Of a DNA stretch of 64,000 nucleotides, positions 18,257-27,069 are shown piece after piece (position 1 is the stretch's first letter; every line of letters starts with the position of its first letter). The position numbers and the translations under genes are program-made. This DNA is from Planctomycetales bacterium (GTDB taxonomy: Bacteria > Planctomycetota > SZUA-567): contig BNUQ01000008.1 of assembly GCA_025997475.1 (NCBI GenBank), forward strand, positions 1 through 64,000. Reading direction: 5' to 3'. The notes below the pieces were generated by a model. It was not told where the DNA came from. It made no database searches and worked only from the letters and a program-made list of their open reading frames with translations.

Positions 18257-19282
18257 ATGAAAATAGCGATTGACGCGATGGGCAACGACAAGGGCTGTCC
18301 GCCGATTATTTCCGGCGTGGCGCAGTTCTTAAGTGACGCCGCCGTCAACGACGCCGTGGTGGTGTTGGTCGGCAATCGCGACCTTATCGCGCCGGAACTG
18401 ACGAAAAACGGTCTCGCCGAAAACGCGCGGCTCGAAATTTTCCATTGCGCCGAAGTCGTGGAAATGAGCGATAAATTCGAGGCGGTGCGCAAGAAAAAAG
18501 ACAGTTCGATTGTCCGCGCCGTCGAATTGGCGAAAGAGGGCAAAGTTGACGCCGTCGTCGCGTTGGGCAACACCGTCGCGGCGGTCGGTGCGGCGACGCT
18601 CGGTTTGCGCCATATTAAGGGTGTGTCGCGGGCGGGCTTGGCGGTAACTTTGCCGTCCGGCGACGCCGGCAAATGTCTTTGTTGCGATATGGGTTCGAAC
18701 GTCAACGCCAAGCCGGAGCACCTCGCCGATTACGCGCTGATGGGGTCGATTTACGCCGAAAAAATTTGGCGTGTGGCGCGCCCGCGCGTCGGTTTGCTCA
18801 ACGTCGGCGAAGAACGCGGCAAGGGCAACGCCGTCCTGAACGAGACCTTTGCGCTTATCGAAAAAACGCCGGTGCATTTTCTCGGCAATGTCGAAGGTCG
18901 CGACTTGTGGAACGGCAACTGTGATGTCGTAATTTGCGACGGATTTATTGGCAACGCGCTGTTGAAATCGACCGAAGGCGTGTTGCGGGCAATGAACGGC
19001 TGGATTAAATACGGCGTGAACGAGTCCGGTTTTCTCGCAAAATTCGGCGCGTTTTTAATGAAGAAATTCGGCGCGTTTAATTACGCCAAACGGCGCGGCG
19101 ACCCGGACTATTACGGCGGTATGCCCCTGCTCGGCGTCAACGGTATCTGTATGATTGGGCATGGCGGAAGTAAACCGCTCGGCGTCTATCACGCCCTGAA
19201 AAACGCCCGCGACGCGGCGCTATGCGATATTAACGCGGTGATTGCGGAAAATGTGGCGAAATTGCGCGGGGCGGGCGAATAA
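18257..19282 (+). CDS. plsX: Phosphate acyltransferase PlsX
   Basis: The 341-residue protein begins MKIAIDAMGNDKGCPPIISG, with the DAMGxD signature and later NVGEERGKGN and LLGVNGICMIGHG. PlsX converts acyl-ACP to acyl-phosphate, the substrate of PlsY (also encoded here, 27714-28349). It has full family length. A weak GAGG lies just upstream of the ATG. It is followed by two unknown genes rather than directly by fabH, which is unusual. Confidence 0.97.
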   Translation: MKIAIDAMGNDKGCPPIISGVAQFLSDAAVNDAVVVLVGNRDLIAPELTKNGLAENARLEIFHCAEVVEMSDKFEAVRKKKDSSIVRAVELAKEGKVDAVVALGNTVAAVGAATLGLRHIKGVSRAGLAVTLPSGDAGKCLCCDMGSNVNAKPEHLADYALMGSIYAEKIWRVARPRVGLLNVGEERGKGNAVLNETFALIEKTPVHFLGNVEGRDLWNGNCDVVICDGFIGNALLKSTEGVLRAMNGWIKYGVNESGFLAKFGAFLMKKFGAFNYAKRRGDPDYYGGMPLLGVNGICMIGHGGSKPLGVYHALKNARDAALCDINAVIAENVAKLRGAGE

Positions 19283-19335
19283 AATATGCTTATCCGCAGG
19301 GGATGGCGACTGCCGGTTGATGGAGGTAAGAAAAA

Positions 19336-19551
19336 ATGTTTAGCAAAGAAGAAGATATTCGCGCGCTATTTGAGGAGGCGATGAATGACTTCGGGGTTAT
19401 TGCCGCCACTGAGTTTGTCTTGAAAAATGACGGCGAGGCATTAAACGAGAAGACGATTAACTTGGAGCAAGTGAAAAAGAGTTTAACTATCCAACAATCG
19501 TTTTATAAAAAAATCTATAGTCAGAACGCCGGCGGGAATTGCTATGCTTAA
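19336..19551 (+). CDS. Unknown small protein, 71 aa, inserted between plsX and fabH
   Basis: The protein (start MFSKEEDIRALFEEAMNDFG) is acidic and helical with no recognised domain. GGAGG lies nine bases before the ATG. Its end overlaps the start of the next gene by eight bases, so the two are probably co-translated. Its composition is clearly richer in A+T than plsX and fabH, which suggests later arrival. The arrangement (about 70 residues, then an overlapping larger partner, inside a conserved operon) mirrors the pair between tuf and rpsJ, although the sequences do not look related. Confidence 0.65.
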   Translation: MFSKEEDIRALFEEAMNDFGVIAATEFVLKNDGEALNEKTINLEQVKKSLTIQQSFYKKIYSQNAGGNCYA

Positions 19552-20137
19552 ATGTCCGAAATGTGGAGAAGAAATTACTTCATATTCTCCGGCGCAGATT
19601 TTTCGTCGCACGGGAATGGAGGGTTATTTGTTTCGTTTGTTTCAAAGTTGTTATCATACTTATGAAAACAGTGAATTGTATGCCAATAATAAAGTTTATC
19701 TGAACGAACGCCTATTGTTGGAAGCGTTGAAAAATTCTGTTTGCGATATGTTTCGCTTGACTTTTTTTCGCGGAATTAGCCACGCCGACGACCATAAACG
19801 AGCGGCTTACGCCATAAAATGGTTAGCCAGAATCAGACCGGTGGTTATTCGGTCGTTGAAGTCGGAGCGGTTGGTGGACGACGCTAAAAAAACAACCCTA
19901 AATGCAAACGATACTTATGACCTATCGACCATTCAAGCCAACGCCTATTTTGCGGTAATATGTGGATTACAATTATTGCCGCGTTGGACGAGTGCCAACA
20001 GTTCGTTTGCGGAATCGGTGGTGATAGGAAAATATATCGGCAACTTGATTTATTTATTGCACTATCACAGCGTTGATGCCGAAGCGCTGGCGGCGGAGAT
20101 TTATCTTTTGGACGAATATGTGAATAGTTTGTCGTAA
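19544..20137 (+). CDS. Unknown protein, 197 aa, with N-terminal CxxC pair
   Basis: The protein starts MLKCPKCGEEITSYSPAQIF: a CPKC pair begins it but no second pair follows nearby, so only half a zinc ribbon is seen. The centre has DDHKRAAYAIKWLARIRPVV, a conserved-looking helical motif. The rest is helical with many aromatic residues. There is no signal peptide or membrane segment. It overlaps the preceding 71-residue gene by eight bases and ends shortly before fabH. It is A+T-rich compared with its neighbours. I do not recognise the family; a two-gene defence, toxin or regulatory cassette is possible but unproven. Confidence 0.7.
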   Translation: MLKCPKCGEEITSYSPAQIFRRTGMEGYLFRLFQSCYHTYENSELYANNKVYLNERLLLEALKNSVCDMFRLTFFRGISHADDHKRAAYAIKWLARIRPVVIRSLKSERLVDDAKKTTLNANDTYDLSTIQANAYFAVICGLQLLPRWTSANSSFAESVVIGKYIGNLIYLLHYHSVDAEALAAEIYLLDEYVNSLS

Positions 20138-20192
20138 TCAACGCCGGTTTTGCATTATTTATCAGCCCCATAAAATAATCGTGGTGTCCCAA

Positions 20193-21197
20193 ATGATTTC
20201 CTCTACCAAGTTGCGTCAAGTTAAAATTGTCGGCACCGGCAGTTACTTGCCGGAGAAGCGTCTCGCCAACGTTGATTTAGAGAAGATGGTCGAGACCAAC
20301 GACGAATGGATTGTCCAGCGCACCGGCATGCGCGAGCGCCGCGTCGCCGCGCCGGACGAAGCCACCAGCGACCTGTGCATTAACGCCGCCCGCCGCGCGC
20401 TCGACAACGCCAAGATGCGCCCCGAAGACATTGATATGATTATCGTGGCGACCGTAACGCCGGACTCGGCGTTTCCGTCCACCGCCTGCCGCGTTCAGCA
20501 CGCGATTGGCGCTCGCGAAGTGCCGTCGTTCGACCTTTCGGCGGCGTGTAGCGGTTTTATTTTCGCCTTGTCGATGGCGCGGACGCAAATCGCCAGCGGC
20601 GTAATGAACAACATTCTAATTTGCGGCGGCGAAGTGCTGACGCGCTTCGTCGATTACACCGACCGCGGCACCTGCATTTTATTCGGCGACGGCGCCGGCG
20701 CGGCGATTTTGTCGCCGGCGGACGACGACGACAAAAGCCATATCATCGACACGCATATGGCGAGCAACGGCGCGGAAGCCGATATGATGATTTTGCCCGG
20801 CGGCGGGTCGCGGATTCCGCCGTCGGCGCAAATGCTTGCCGACCGAAAAAATTTCATCGCCATCAACGGGCGCGCGGTGTATATGCAGGCGGTGTCGCGC
20901 ATTGTGAAACTCGTCGGCGAATCGCTCGACCGTTGCGGCTTGAAGCGCGAAGATATTGACACGATAATTCCGCATCAAATGAACGCGCGGATTATCGAAA
21001 GCGCCGCGAAACGATTGGAAATTCCGTTGGACAAAATTTTTATGAACTTGGATAAATACGGCAACACCAGCGCGGCGACGATTCCAATTGCGCTGGACGA
21101 AGCCAACCGGCAGGGCGTGATTAAGCGCGGCGATTTGGTGAGTTTAGTCGCGTTCGGCGGCGGGCTGACCTGGGCGAGCGCGCTGTTGCGGTGGTGA
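20193..21197 (+). CDS. fabH: 3-oxoacyl-ACP synthase III
   Basis: The 334-residue protein (start MISSTKLRQVKIVGTGSYLP) is a KAS III that condenses acetyl-CoA with malonyl-ACP to begin fatty acid synthesis. The catalytic triad is visible: Cys119 in DLSAACSGF, His in IIPHQMN, and Asn in YGNTSAA. GTG starts up to four codons upstream are possible (20181); no clear ribosome site decides between them. Translation may be coupled to the unknown pair upstream. It is followed by fabD after a repeat-filled gap. Confidence 0.96.
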   Translation: MISSTKLRQVKIVGTGSYLPEKRLANVDLEKMVETNDEWIVQRTGMRERRVAAPDEATSDLCINAARRALDNAKMRPEDIDMIIVATVTPDSAFPSTACRVQHAIGAREVPSFDLSAACSGFIFALSMARTQIASGVMNNILICGGEVLTRFVDYTDRGTCILFGDGAGAAILSPADDDDKSHIIDTHMASNGAEADMMILPGGGSRIPPSAQMLADRKNFIAINGRAVYMQAVSRIVKLVGESLDRCGLKREDIDTIIPHQMNARIIESAAKRLEIPLDKIFMNLDKYGNTSAATIPIALDEANRQGVIKRGDLVSLVAFGGGLTWASALLRW

Positions 21198-21535
21198 AAA
21201 AACAATTAAGAATGCAGAAGGCAGAATTAAGCATTGAGGTTACGCGATCTTGCTAATTTATTCCGCCAGTCGCCCCAACGGGGCGCAATATATTCGACCC
21301 GTTCGCTCTTCCTTTATTCGGCTAAAGTCGGTGATTTTTATCCGCTCTTGACCCCACGCTAAAGCGTGGGGCAAATGACCGCTAATCGCGCGAATTTGGT
21401 TGACCGCGTAACGTAAGTTAAGAATTGAAAATGGCGGAGTGATTATCAGAACGATGTTGCGCGAATCTGAAAGTCAAACTTCGAAATTCTTAATTCTGCA
21501 TTTTTAATTCTTAATTATCTCAACGGGATTCACGA
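21198..21535. repeat. Repeat-filled gap between fabH and fabD
   Basis: No gene is present. 21198-21235 has AATTAAG/AATGCAG 7-mer-like units. 21236-21300 is a partial copy of the palindrome family seen at 47205 (GGTTACGCGATCTTG, then CGCCCCAACGGGGCG). 21352-21371 is the palindrome CCCCACGCTAAAGCGTGGGG. 21412-21522 is a 7-mer hairpin element whose core reads GGCGGAGTGATTATC and TTGCGCGAATCTGAAAGTCAAACTTCG, and whose right arm is TTCTTAATTCTGCATTTTTAA. Confidence 0.75.
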
Positions 21536-22465
21536 ATGAACATTAGCGGCTATTTCCTTTTTCCGGGGCAGGGCGCGCAAGTCGTCGGGATGGCGAAGGA
21601 TTGTTTCGACACCGGCGGCTACGCGAAGAGTTTGTTTGAAGAAGCGAGCGACGTGCTCGGTTTTTCATTGGAAAAATTGGTTTTCGCCGGCGACGAGGCG
21701 GAATTGGCGAAAACTGAAAATTGCCAGCCGGCGTTGTTGGTCGCGTCGCTGGCGTATTTCGAAACCTTGCGCGAGCGGTGCAACGTCGAAGTAACCGGCG
21801 CGAGCGGTCATTCGCTCGGCGAATACACGGCGCTCGTGGCGCTCGGCGCGCTGGATTTCGCCGCCGCCGTGAAATTAGTCCGTTTGCGCGGCGAATTGAT
21901 GGAAAAAGCGGCGGCGGGCAAGGGCGGAATGACGGCGATTATCGGTTTGGCGGACGAAACGGTCGAACAGATTTGCGCCGACGCGGGCGACGCGGGCGTG
22001 ATTGTGGCGGCAAATTACAATTGTCCGAAACAATTGGTCGTGTCCGGCGAAATCGCGGCGCTCGAAAAAGCCGAAATGCTGGCGAAAAAAGCCGGCGCGA
22101 AAATCGTTACGCGCCTGAAAGTCGGCGGCGCGTTCCATTCGCCGTTGATGGAAGCGGCGCGGGCGTCCTTGGCGGACGCTTTGCGCGAAACGCAGGTCTG
22201 CGAAATCGGCAAGAAATTTATCAACAACGCCGACGCGAAGATTTTGCGCGAGCCGGAATCGCTCCGCGAATCGCTGGCGCGACAGTTGGTCAGTCCGGTG
22301 CGCTGGACGGCGTCGATGCAACTCGCGAGTTCGACCGGCGACAAATTTTTCTACGAATGCGGACCGGGCAAAGTGTGTCAGGGCTTGATGAAACGCATCG
22401 ACGCGACCTGCGACATCACCAGCGTCAACAGTATGGCGGCGATTGAAGACATTGAGCAACAGTGA
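21536..22465 (+). CDS. fabD: Malonyl-CoA:ACP transacylase
   Basis: The 309-residue protein (start MNISGYFLFPGQGAQVVGMA) has the FPGQGAQ motif, the nucleophile Ser93 in GHSLGE and the catalytic His in GGAFHSPLM. It loads malonyl groups onto ACP for fatty acid elongation. It has normal family length. GGGA lies close to the ATG. The stop codon TGA is the first triplet of a 7-mer array (TGAGCAGTGGGCAGTG). Confidence 0.97.
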   Translation: MNISGYFLFPGQGAQVVGMAKDCFDTGGYAKSLFEEASDVLGFSLEKLVFAGDEAELAKTENCQPALLVASLAYFETLRERCNVEVTGASGHSLGEYTALVALGALDFAAAVKLVRLRGELMEKAAAGKGGMTAIIGLADETVEQICADAGDAGVIVAANYNCPKQLVVSGEIAALEKAEMLAKKAGAKIVTRLKVGGAFHSPLMEAARASLADALRETQVCEIGKKFINNADAKILREPESLRESLARQLVSPVRWTASMQLASSTGDKFFYECGPGKVCQGLMKRIDATCDITSVNSMAAIEDIEQQ

Positions 22466-22537
22466 GCAGTGGGCAGTGGGCAGTGAGGCGCTTGCGAATT
22501 TGAAAATAAAACTCCATAACTGCCAACTGCCAACTTA
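22465..22537. repeat. 7-mer hairpin element (GGCAGTG type)
   Basis: Left units GCAGTGG/GCAGTGA face right units AACTGCC/AACTGCC across the core GAGGCGCTTGCGAATTTG and AAAACTCC. This copy uses a different 7-mer from its neighbours, yet its two arms match each other. Confidence 0.8.
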
Positions 22538-22553
22538 AACAAGGGAGCCGGCG

Positions 22554-22937
22554 ATGTTGATTGAGCATATGGCGATTTACGTGCGCGACCTTGAGCGTTT
22601 GCGGGATTTTTACGAGAAGTATTTTGGCGCGCGCGTCGAGCCGAAATATCATAATCCGAAAACCGGTTTACAGGCGTATTTTCTCAACTTCGACGGCGGC
22701 AGTCGTTTGGAATTGATGACCCGACCGGAATTGACCGCGTCGGCGAAACACCAATATCAAGAGGGATTTATTCATATTGCGTTTCGCGTAGACAGCCGCG
22801 ACGCCGTGAACGCGCTGACCGAAAAAATGCGCGGCGACGGCATTAAAGTGGTCGGCGAACCGCGGCTCACCGGCACCGGCGGCTATGAAAGTTGCGTCTT
22901 CGACCCGGAAAATAATTTGGTGGAAATCACCGATTGA
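22554..22937 (+). CDS. VOC (glyoxalase I-like) metalloprotein
   Basis: The 127-residue protein (start MLIEHMAIYVRDLERLRDFY) is a single vicinal-oxygen-chelate unit pair of glyoxalase I size. Likely metal ligands are His5, a Glu in SRLELMT, a His in FIHIAFRV and a Glu in LVEITD. It may detoxify methylglyoxal or act as a related lyase or epimerase. AAGGGAG precedes the ATG. Its position inside the fab operon is not the standard order and the link to lipid synthesis is unknown. Confidence 0.85.
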   Translation: MLIEHMAIYVRDLERLRDFYEKYFGARVEPKYHNPKTGLQAYFLNFDGGSRLELMTRPELTASAKHQYQEGFIHIAFRVDSRDAVNALTEKMRGDGIKVVGEPRLTGTGGYESCVFDPENNLVEITD

Positions 22938-23066
22938 TTACGAATTACAAATTAAAAATTACAAATTAAAAGTTATGGAATTGGGTTCTCAAATTTGCGA
23001 AACGCCATACGAAACGCAATTTTTTATCATCAATCCGCAATTTTTAATTTTTAATTGCTCTAAAAA
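22938..23066. repeat. 7-mer hairpin element (AATTACA/AATTTTT type)
   Basis: Left units AATTACA/AATTAAA face right units AATTTTT/AATTGCT. The core contains TTCTCAAATTTGCGAAACGCC. Confidence 0.6.
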
Positions 23067-23077
23067 AGGCGGCATCT

Positions 23078-23809
23078 ATGAAAACGGCGATAGTTACCGG
23101 CGGCACGCGCGGGATTGGCGAAGCGGTGGCGCGGCGCTTGGCGCAAAGCGGCGTTAATGTGGTCGTGTGGGGAACGAACGCGGCGACGGCGGCGGCGACG
23201 GCGGAAAAAATCGCGTCCGAGTGCGGCGTGAAAACGCTTGGCGCGGCGGTCGATGTGGCGGATAAAGACGCGGTCGGTGCGGCGGTCGAAGCGGCGGCGC
23301 GGGAATTCGGCGCGATTGATATTTTGGTCAACAACGCCGGCATTACGCGCGACGGCTTGTTGCTGACGATGAAAGACGACGACTGGGACGCGGTCATCGA
23401 CACCAACCTAAAAGGCGTGTTTGTTTGCACGCGGGCGCTGGCGCGTCTGATGGCGAAACAGCGGCGCGGAGTGATTGTCAATATCGCATCGGTCGTCGGG
23501 ATTATCGGCAACGCCGGACAAGCCAATTATTCGGCGGCGAAAGGCGGCGTTATCGCTTTGACGAAAACGACGGCGAAAGAATTTGCCGCGCGCGGCGTGC
23601 GGTGCAACGCGGTGGCGCCCGGTTTTATCGAGACGGCGATGACCGACAAATTGTCCGATAAAATCAAAGAAACAATGAAAAATTTGATTCCGCTCGGCAC
23701 GTTCGGTCAACCGGAAGACATTGCGAAAGTGGTGAATTTTTTAGCGAGCGACGACGCGAGTTACATCACCGGCGAAGTCATCAAAGTTGACGGCGGTTTG
23801 GTGATGTGA
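23078..23809 (+). CDS. fabG: 3-oxoacyl-ACP reductase
   Basis: The 243-residue short-chain dehydrogenase (start MKTAIVTGGTRGIGEAVARR) has the NADPH loop TGGTRGIG, NNAG, and the catalytic Ser-Tyr-Lys (NIASVVGIIGNAGQANYSAAK). It reduces 3-oxoacyl-ACP in each elongation round. A purine-rich AAAAGGCGG precedes the ATG. It is followed by acpP after 109 bases containing a short repeat also seen at 24341 and 32771. Confidence 0.96.
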   Translation: MKTAIVTGGTRGIGEAVARRLAQSGVNVVVWGTNAATAAATAEKIASECGVKTLGAAVDVADKDAVGAAVEAAAREFGAIDILVNNAGITRDGLLLTMKDDDWDAVIDTNLKGVFVCTRALARLMAKQRRGVIVNIASVVGIIGNAGQANYSAAKGGVIALTKTTAKEFAARGVRCNAVAPGFIETAMTDKLSDKIKETMKNLIPLGTFGQPEDIAKVVNFLASDDASYITGEVIKVDGGLVM

Positions 23810-23814
23810 AAATT

Positions 23815-23852
23815 TGGAAAGCCCGCTAACCTTCGCTTCGCTCGGTTGCGGG
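23815..23852. repeat. Short repeat TTTGGAAAG...CTAACCTTCGC...CTCGGTT
   Basis: The pattern TTTGGAAAGCCCGCTAACC, then TTCGCTTCGCTCGGTT, recurs at 24337-24372 and, inverted, at 32771-32810. It lies between fabG and acpP. Confidence 0.6.
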
Positions 23853-23918
23853 AACGAACTCTTGATAATTACCGAACCACTAAAGACGTTTTTTTCTCTT
23901 TGCATAAAGGAACCGACC

Positions 23919-24167
23919 ATGACTAAACAAGAAATCGAAAGCAAGGTGATGGACATCATTTGCGAGCAACTGCACACCGACCGCGAAAAAGTCAAACGCG
24001 AGACCAAATTTGTTGACGACCTCAACGCCGACTCGCTCGACCTCGCGGAATTGACGATGGAATTTGAGGACGTTTTCGACATCGAAATTCCCAGCGAAGG
24101 CACCCCGCCGGATACCGTCGGCGACGTCGTCGATTTCGTCGCGAAAAAAGTCGAAGAAAAAGCGTAG
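23919..24167 (+). CDS. acpP: Acyl carrier protein
   Basis: From the ATG at 23919 the product is 82 residues, strongly acidic, with Ser39 in NADSLDLAEL as the phosphopantetheine attachment site. An in-frame TTG 35 codons upstream exists, but AAAGGA lies nine bases before 23919, and the shorter form has normal ACP length. It carries growing acyl chains for FabH, FabG, FabF and PlsX, all encoded nearby. Confidence 0.96.
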   Translation: MTKQEIESKVMDIICEQLHTDREKVKRETKFVDDLNADSLDLAELTMEFEDVFDIEIPSEGTPPDTVGDVVDFVAKKVEEKA

Positions 24168-24195
24168 TTCAGGGAATTTAGGAGTAAGAAATTTG

Positions 24196-24389
24196 TCCAC
24201 GAATTAGACGAATTAACCCGAATTTAAGAGCCGGAGATTTCTCACAGAGCCACAGAGGCACGGAGAGAGAAAAGAGTTGCTTTATTCCGTTTTTTCCCTG
24301 TGGAATTCTGTGTCTCTGTGCCTCTGTGAGAAAAAATTTGGAAAGTACACTAACCTTCGCTACGCTCGGTTTCGTGAAAATTCGTGGAT
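24196..24389. repeat. 'cacagagg' inverted repeat with CCACGAATT ends, copy 1
   Basis: Outer arms TCCACGAATT and AATTCGTGGA enclose inner arms CTCACAGAGCCACAGAGGCAC and GTGCCTCTGTGAG. A second complete copy lies at 51458-51648. This copy sits between acpP and fabF. Confidence 0.8.
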
Positions 24390-24424
24390 AAGTTCTTTTT
24401 TTTATTTAGAAGCGGGAAAAAACG

Positions 24425-25684
24425 ATGGCTAACAAAACAATCACCTTGCGCCGTGTGGTCGTAACCGGTATCGGGTTGGTGTCGCCGGTCGGCATCGGCA
24501 CGGAAGAAACGTGGAAGAACATTGTCGCCGGCGTCAGCGGCGCCGCGACGTTCGACCCGACGCAACACGTCGGTTTTCCGGTGCAATTCGGTTGCGAGGT
24601 CAAGAACTTCGACGTGAGCCGTTGGCTTGACCCGCGTTCCGCGCGGCGGCTCGACCGTTTTGTCCATTTTTGCGTCGCTTCCGCCTCGCTCGCCAAAGAC
24701 GACGCCGGGCTTGATTTGCCAAAACTCAATCTCGACCGGTGCGGCTCGGTTTTCGCCAGCGGCATCGGCGGCATTTTATCGGTCGAAGAACAACTGATGA
24801 AATTCACCGAACACGGTCCGCGGCGGATTTCGCCGTTCAGCGTGCCGATGTTAATGATTAACGGCGGTTGCGGGCAAATCGCGATTGAATTCGGTTTTCG
24901 CGGTCTGAATTACGCGACGGTAACGGCGTGCGCTTCGTCGAGCCACGCGATTGGCTTGGCGTTCCGGCATATTCAAGTCGGCGACGCCGATTTAATCGTC
25001 GCGGGCGGCAGTGAAGCCGGCATCGGCATTATGGGGCTCGGCGGTTTTGCGAATATGCACGCGCTTTCGACGCGCAACGACGAGCCCGAGCGCGCCAGCC
25101 GTCCGTTTGACAAAAATCGCGACGGCTTTGTGATTGGCGAAGGCGCGGGCGCGTTGATTTTAGAAGACCTCGACCACGCGAAGAAGCGCGGCGCGAAAAT
25201 TTACGCCGAGGTCTTGGGCTACGGTTTCACCGACGACGCGACGCACATTACGGCGCCGGACGAAAAAGGCGACGGTTTGGCGGCGGCGATGCGCTTGGCG
25301 ATGGCGATGGGCGAAGTTAATCCCGAACAAATTGATTACGTCAACGCGCACGGGACTTCGACGGAGTTGAACGACCGGATGGAAACGAACGCGCTGAAAC
25401 AGGCGCTCGGCGACCACGCCTACAAGACGGTGATTAGTTCGACCAAAAGTTGCACGGGGCATATGCTCGGCGCGGCGGGCGCGTTTGAGTTAGGTTGTTC
25501 GGCGTTGGCGATTCGCGACGGCGTCGCGCCGCCGACGATAAACTATGAAACGCCCGACCCCGAATGTGATTTGAACTACACGCCGAATAAAGCCGTCGGG
25601 AAAAAAATTCGTTACGCGATGTCCAACTCCTGCGGCTTCGGCGGACACAACGCTTCGCTACTGATTGGCGAATTTCGCGATTAA
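24425..25684 (+). CDS. fabF: 3-oxoacyl-ACP synthase II
   Basis: The 419-residue condensing enzyme (start MANKTITLRRVVVTGIGLVS) has Cys169 in TACASSSHAIG, a His in NAHGTST and a second His in KSCTGHMLGAAG. It elongates acyl-ACP. Met replaces the usual Leu after that histidine, a small change. AAGCGGGA lies before the ATG. It closes the fab operon; a strong terminator follows at 25713-25740. Confidence 0.96.
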   Translation: MANKTITLRRVVVTGIGLVSPVGIGTEETWKNIVAGVSGAATFDPTQHVGFPVQFGCEVKNFDVSRWLDPRSARRLDRFVHFCVASASLAKDDAGLDLPKLNLDRCGSVFASGIGGILSVEEQLMKFTEHGPRRISPFSVPMLMINGGCGQIAIEFGFRGLNYATVTACASSSHAIGLAFRHIQVGDADLIVAGGSEAGIGIMGLGGFANMHALSTRNDEPERASRPFDKNRDGFVIGEGAGALILEDLDHAKKRGAKIYAEVLGYGFTDDATHITAPDEKGDGLAAAMRLAMAMGEVNPEQIDYVNAHGTSTELNDRMETNALKQALGDHAYKTVISSTKSCTGHMLGAAGAFELGCSALAIRDGVAPPTINYETPDPECDLNYTPNKAVGKKIRYAMSNSCGFGGHNASLLIGEFRD

Positions 25685-25712
25685 AAATTGCGTTTGGAAA
25701 TTTGGGGCAAGG

Positions 25713-25740
25713 CGGGCGGGCGCGTTTTCGCGCCCGCCCG
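25713..25740 (+). terminator. Terminator of the fab operon
   Basis: The 12-bp stem CGGGCGGGCGCG/CGCGCCCGCCCG with a TTTT loop is followed by TTTGC. It lies about 30 bases after the fabF stop. Confidence 0.75.
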
Positions 25741-25755
25741 TTTGCAATAGAAAGA

Positions 25756-25870
25756 ACAGTTGATAGTTTGTCGTTGATAGTTTTGGGTTAGCGGAGTTTG
25801 CCTTTCAAATCCGCAAGCGTTCGCGAAGCGATTTTGACGATAAAAACTCTAACCCTGCCAACTACCAACG
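25756..25870. repeat. 7-mer hairpin element (TTGATAG/ACTACCA type)
   Basis: Left units GTTGATA/GTTTGTC/GTTGATA face right units CTGCCAA/CTACCAA. The core reads GCGGAGTTTGCC, then TTCGCGAAGCGATTTTGA. Confidence 0.65.
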
Positions 25871-25890
25871 CTGTTCGACAAGGGAAAATA

Positions 25891-27069
25891 ATGCTTTACG
25901 ACTTCGATGAAATAATCGACCGGCGCGGGACGAATTCGCTGAAATATGATTTCGCCGCGGAGCGCGGGATGCCGGCGGACGTGTTGCCGTTGTGGGTCGC
26001 CGATATGGATTTTCGCGCGCCGCGGGAGGTCTTGGACGCTTTGCGGGACGCGGCGGCGCACGGCATTTTCGGTTACAGCGACGATGGTGGTGGCGGCGGC
26101 GAAGCCGCGCGCGCGTGGTTCCGGCGCGAATTTGCCTACGACCCGCAACCGGAATGGACGGTCAAGTCGCCGGGCGTGGTTTTTGCCTTGGCGACGGCGG
26201 TGCGGGCGTTCACCGCGCCGAACGACGCTACGCTCATTCAGGAGCCGGTTTATTATCCTTTTTCCGGCGTCGTCACCGCCAACGGGCGGCGCGTCGTCAG
26301 TTCGCCGCTCGTCATTGACGCGGACGGTCGCCACCATATCGACTTCGACGATTTTGAGCGGCAAATTGTCGCGAACGACGTCAAATTATTTTTATTGTGC
26401 AGTCCGCACAATCCGGTCGGACGGGTGTGGACTTTGGCGGAATTGCAACAAATCGGCGACATCTGCCGGCGGCATCGGGTCGTCGTCGTCGCCGACGAAA
26501 TTCATTGCGATTTTGTTTGGGACGAGAACCGGCACCGCGTTTTTTCGACGGTCGCGGATTTCGCCGATTTTACGGTCGTTTGCACGGCGCCGAGCAAAAC
26601 GTTTAATCTCGCCGGTTTGCAAACGTCGAACATTTTTATCGCCGACGCCGGTTTGCGGCGGCGGTTTCAGCAGGCGCTCCGCGTTTCCGGTTATAGCCAG
26701 TTGAACCAACTCGGCTTGGTCGCGACGGAAAGCGCTTACCGGCACGGGCGCGACTGGCTGACGCAACTGCGAAAATATCTCGTCGCCAATCGCGATTTTA
26801 TGCGCGATTTCTTGCGGCGCGAACTGCCGGTGGTAAAAATGACGCCGCTCGAAGGCACGTATTTGACGTGGGTCGATTGCCGTCCGCTCGGCTTCAGCCA
26901 CCGCGAATTAAACGACCGCATTATTCAGCGCGGCAAATTGTGGTTGGACGACGGTTTGATTTTCGGCAAATCCGGCGCGGGTTTTCAGCGCTTCAACATC
27001 GCCTGCCCCCGCGCCACGCTCGCCGAAGCGCTCAACCGTTTCGCGGGCGCGTTGGCGAAAGACAATTAA
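25891..27069 (+). CDS. PLP-dependent C-S lyase, MalY/PatB family
   Basis: From the ATG at 25891 (AAGGGA upstream) the product is 392 residues (start MLYDFDEIIDRRGTNSLKYD). It has the family features WVADMDF, SPHNPVGRVW, ADEIHCDFVW and the PLP lysine 236 in APSKTFNLAG. Members cleave cystathionine, cysteine conjugates or similar C-S bonds. A longer form from 25798 would run through a 7-mer hairpin and is unlikely. A Gly-rich insert (GYSDDGGGGGEAA, near 62-73) replaces the usual loop. It is separated from fabF by a terminator and so has its own promoter. Confidence 0.9.
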   Translation: MLYDFDEIIDRRGTNSLKYDFAAERGMPADVLPLWVADMDFRAPREVLDALRDAAAHGIFGYSDDGGGGGEAARAWFRREFAYDPQPEWTVKSPGVVFALATAVRAFTAPNDATLIQEPVYYPFSGVVTANGRRVVSSPLVIDADGRHHIDFDDFERQIVANDVKLFLLCSPHNPVGRVWTLAELQQIGDICRRHRVVVVADEIHCDFVWDENRHRVFSTVADFADFTVVCTAPSKTFNLAGLQTSNIFIADAGLRRRFQQALRVSGYSQLNQLGLVATESAYRHGRDWLTQLRKYLVANRDFMRDFLRRELPVVKMTPLEGTYLTWVDCRPLGFSHRELNDRIIQRGKLWLDDGLIFGKSGAGFQRFNIACPRATLAEALNRFAGALAKDN

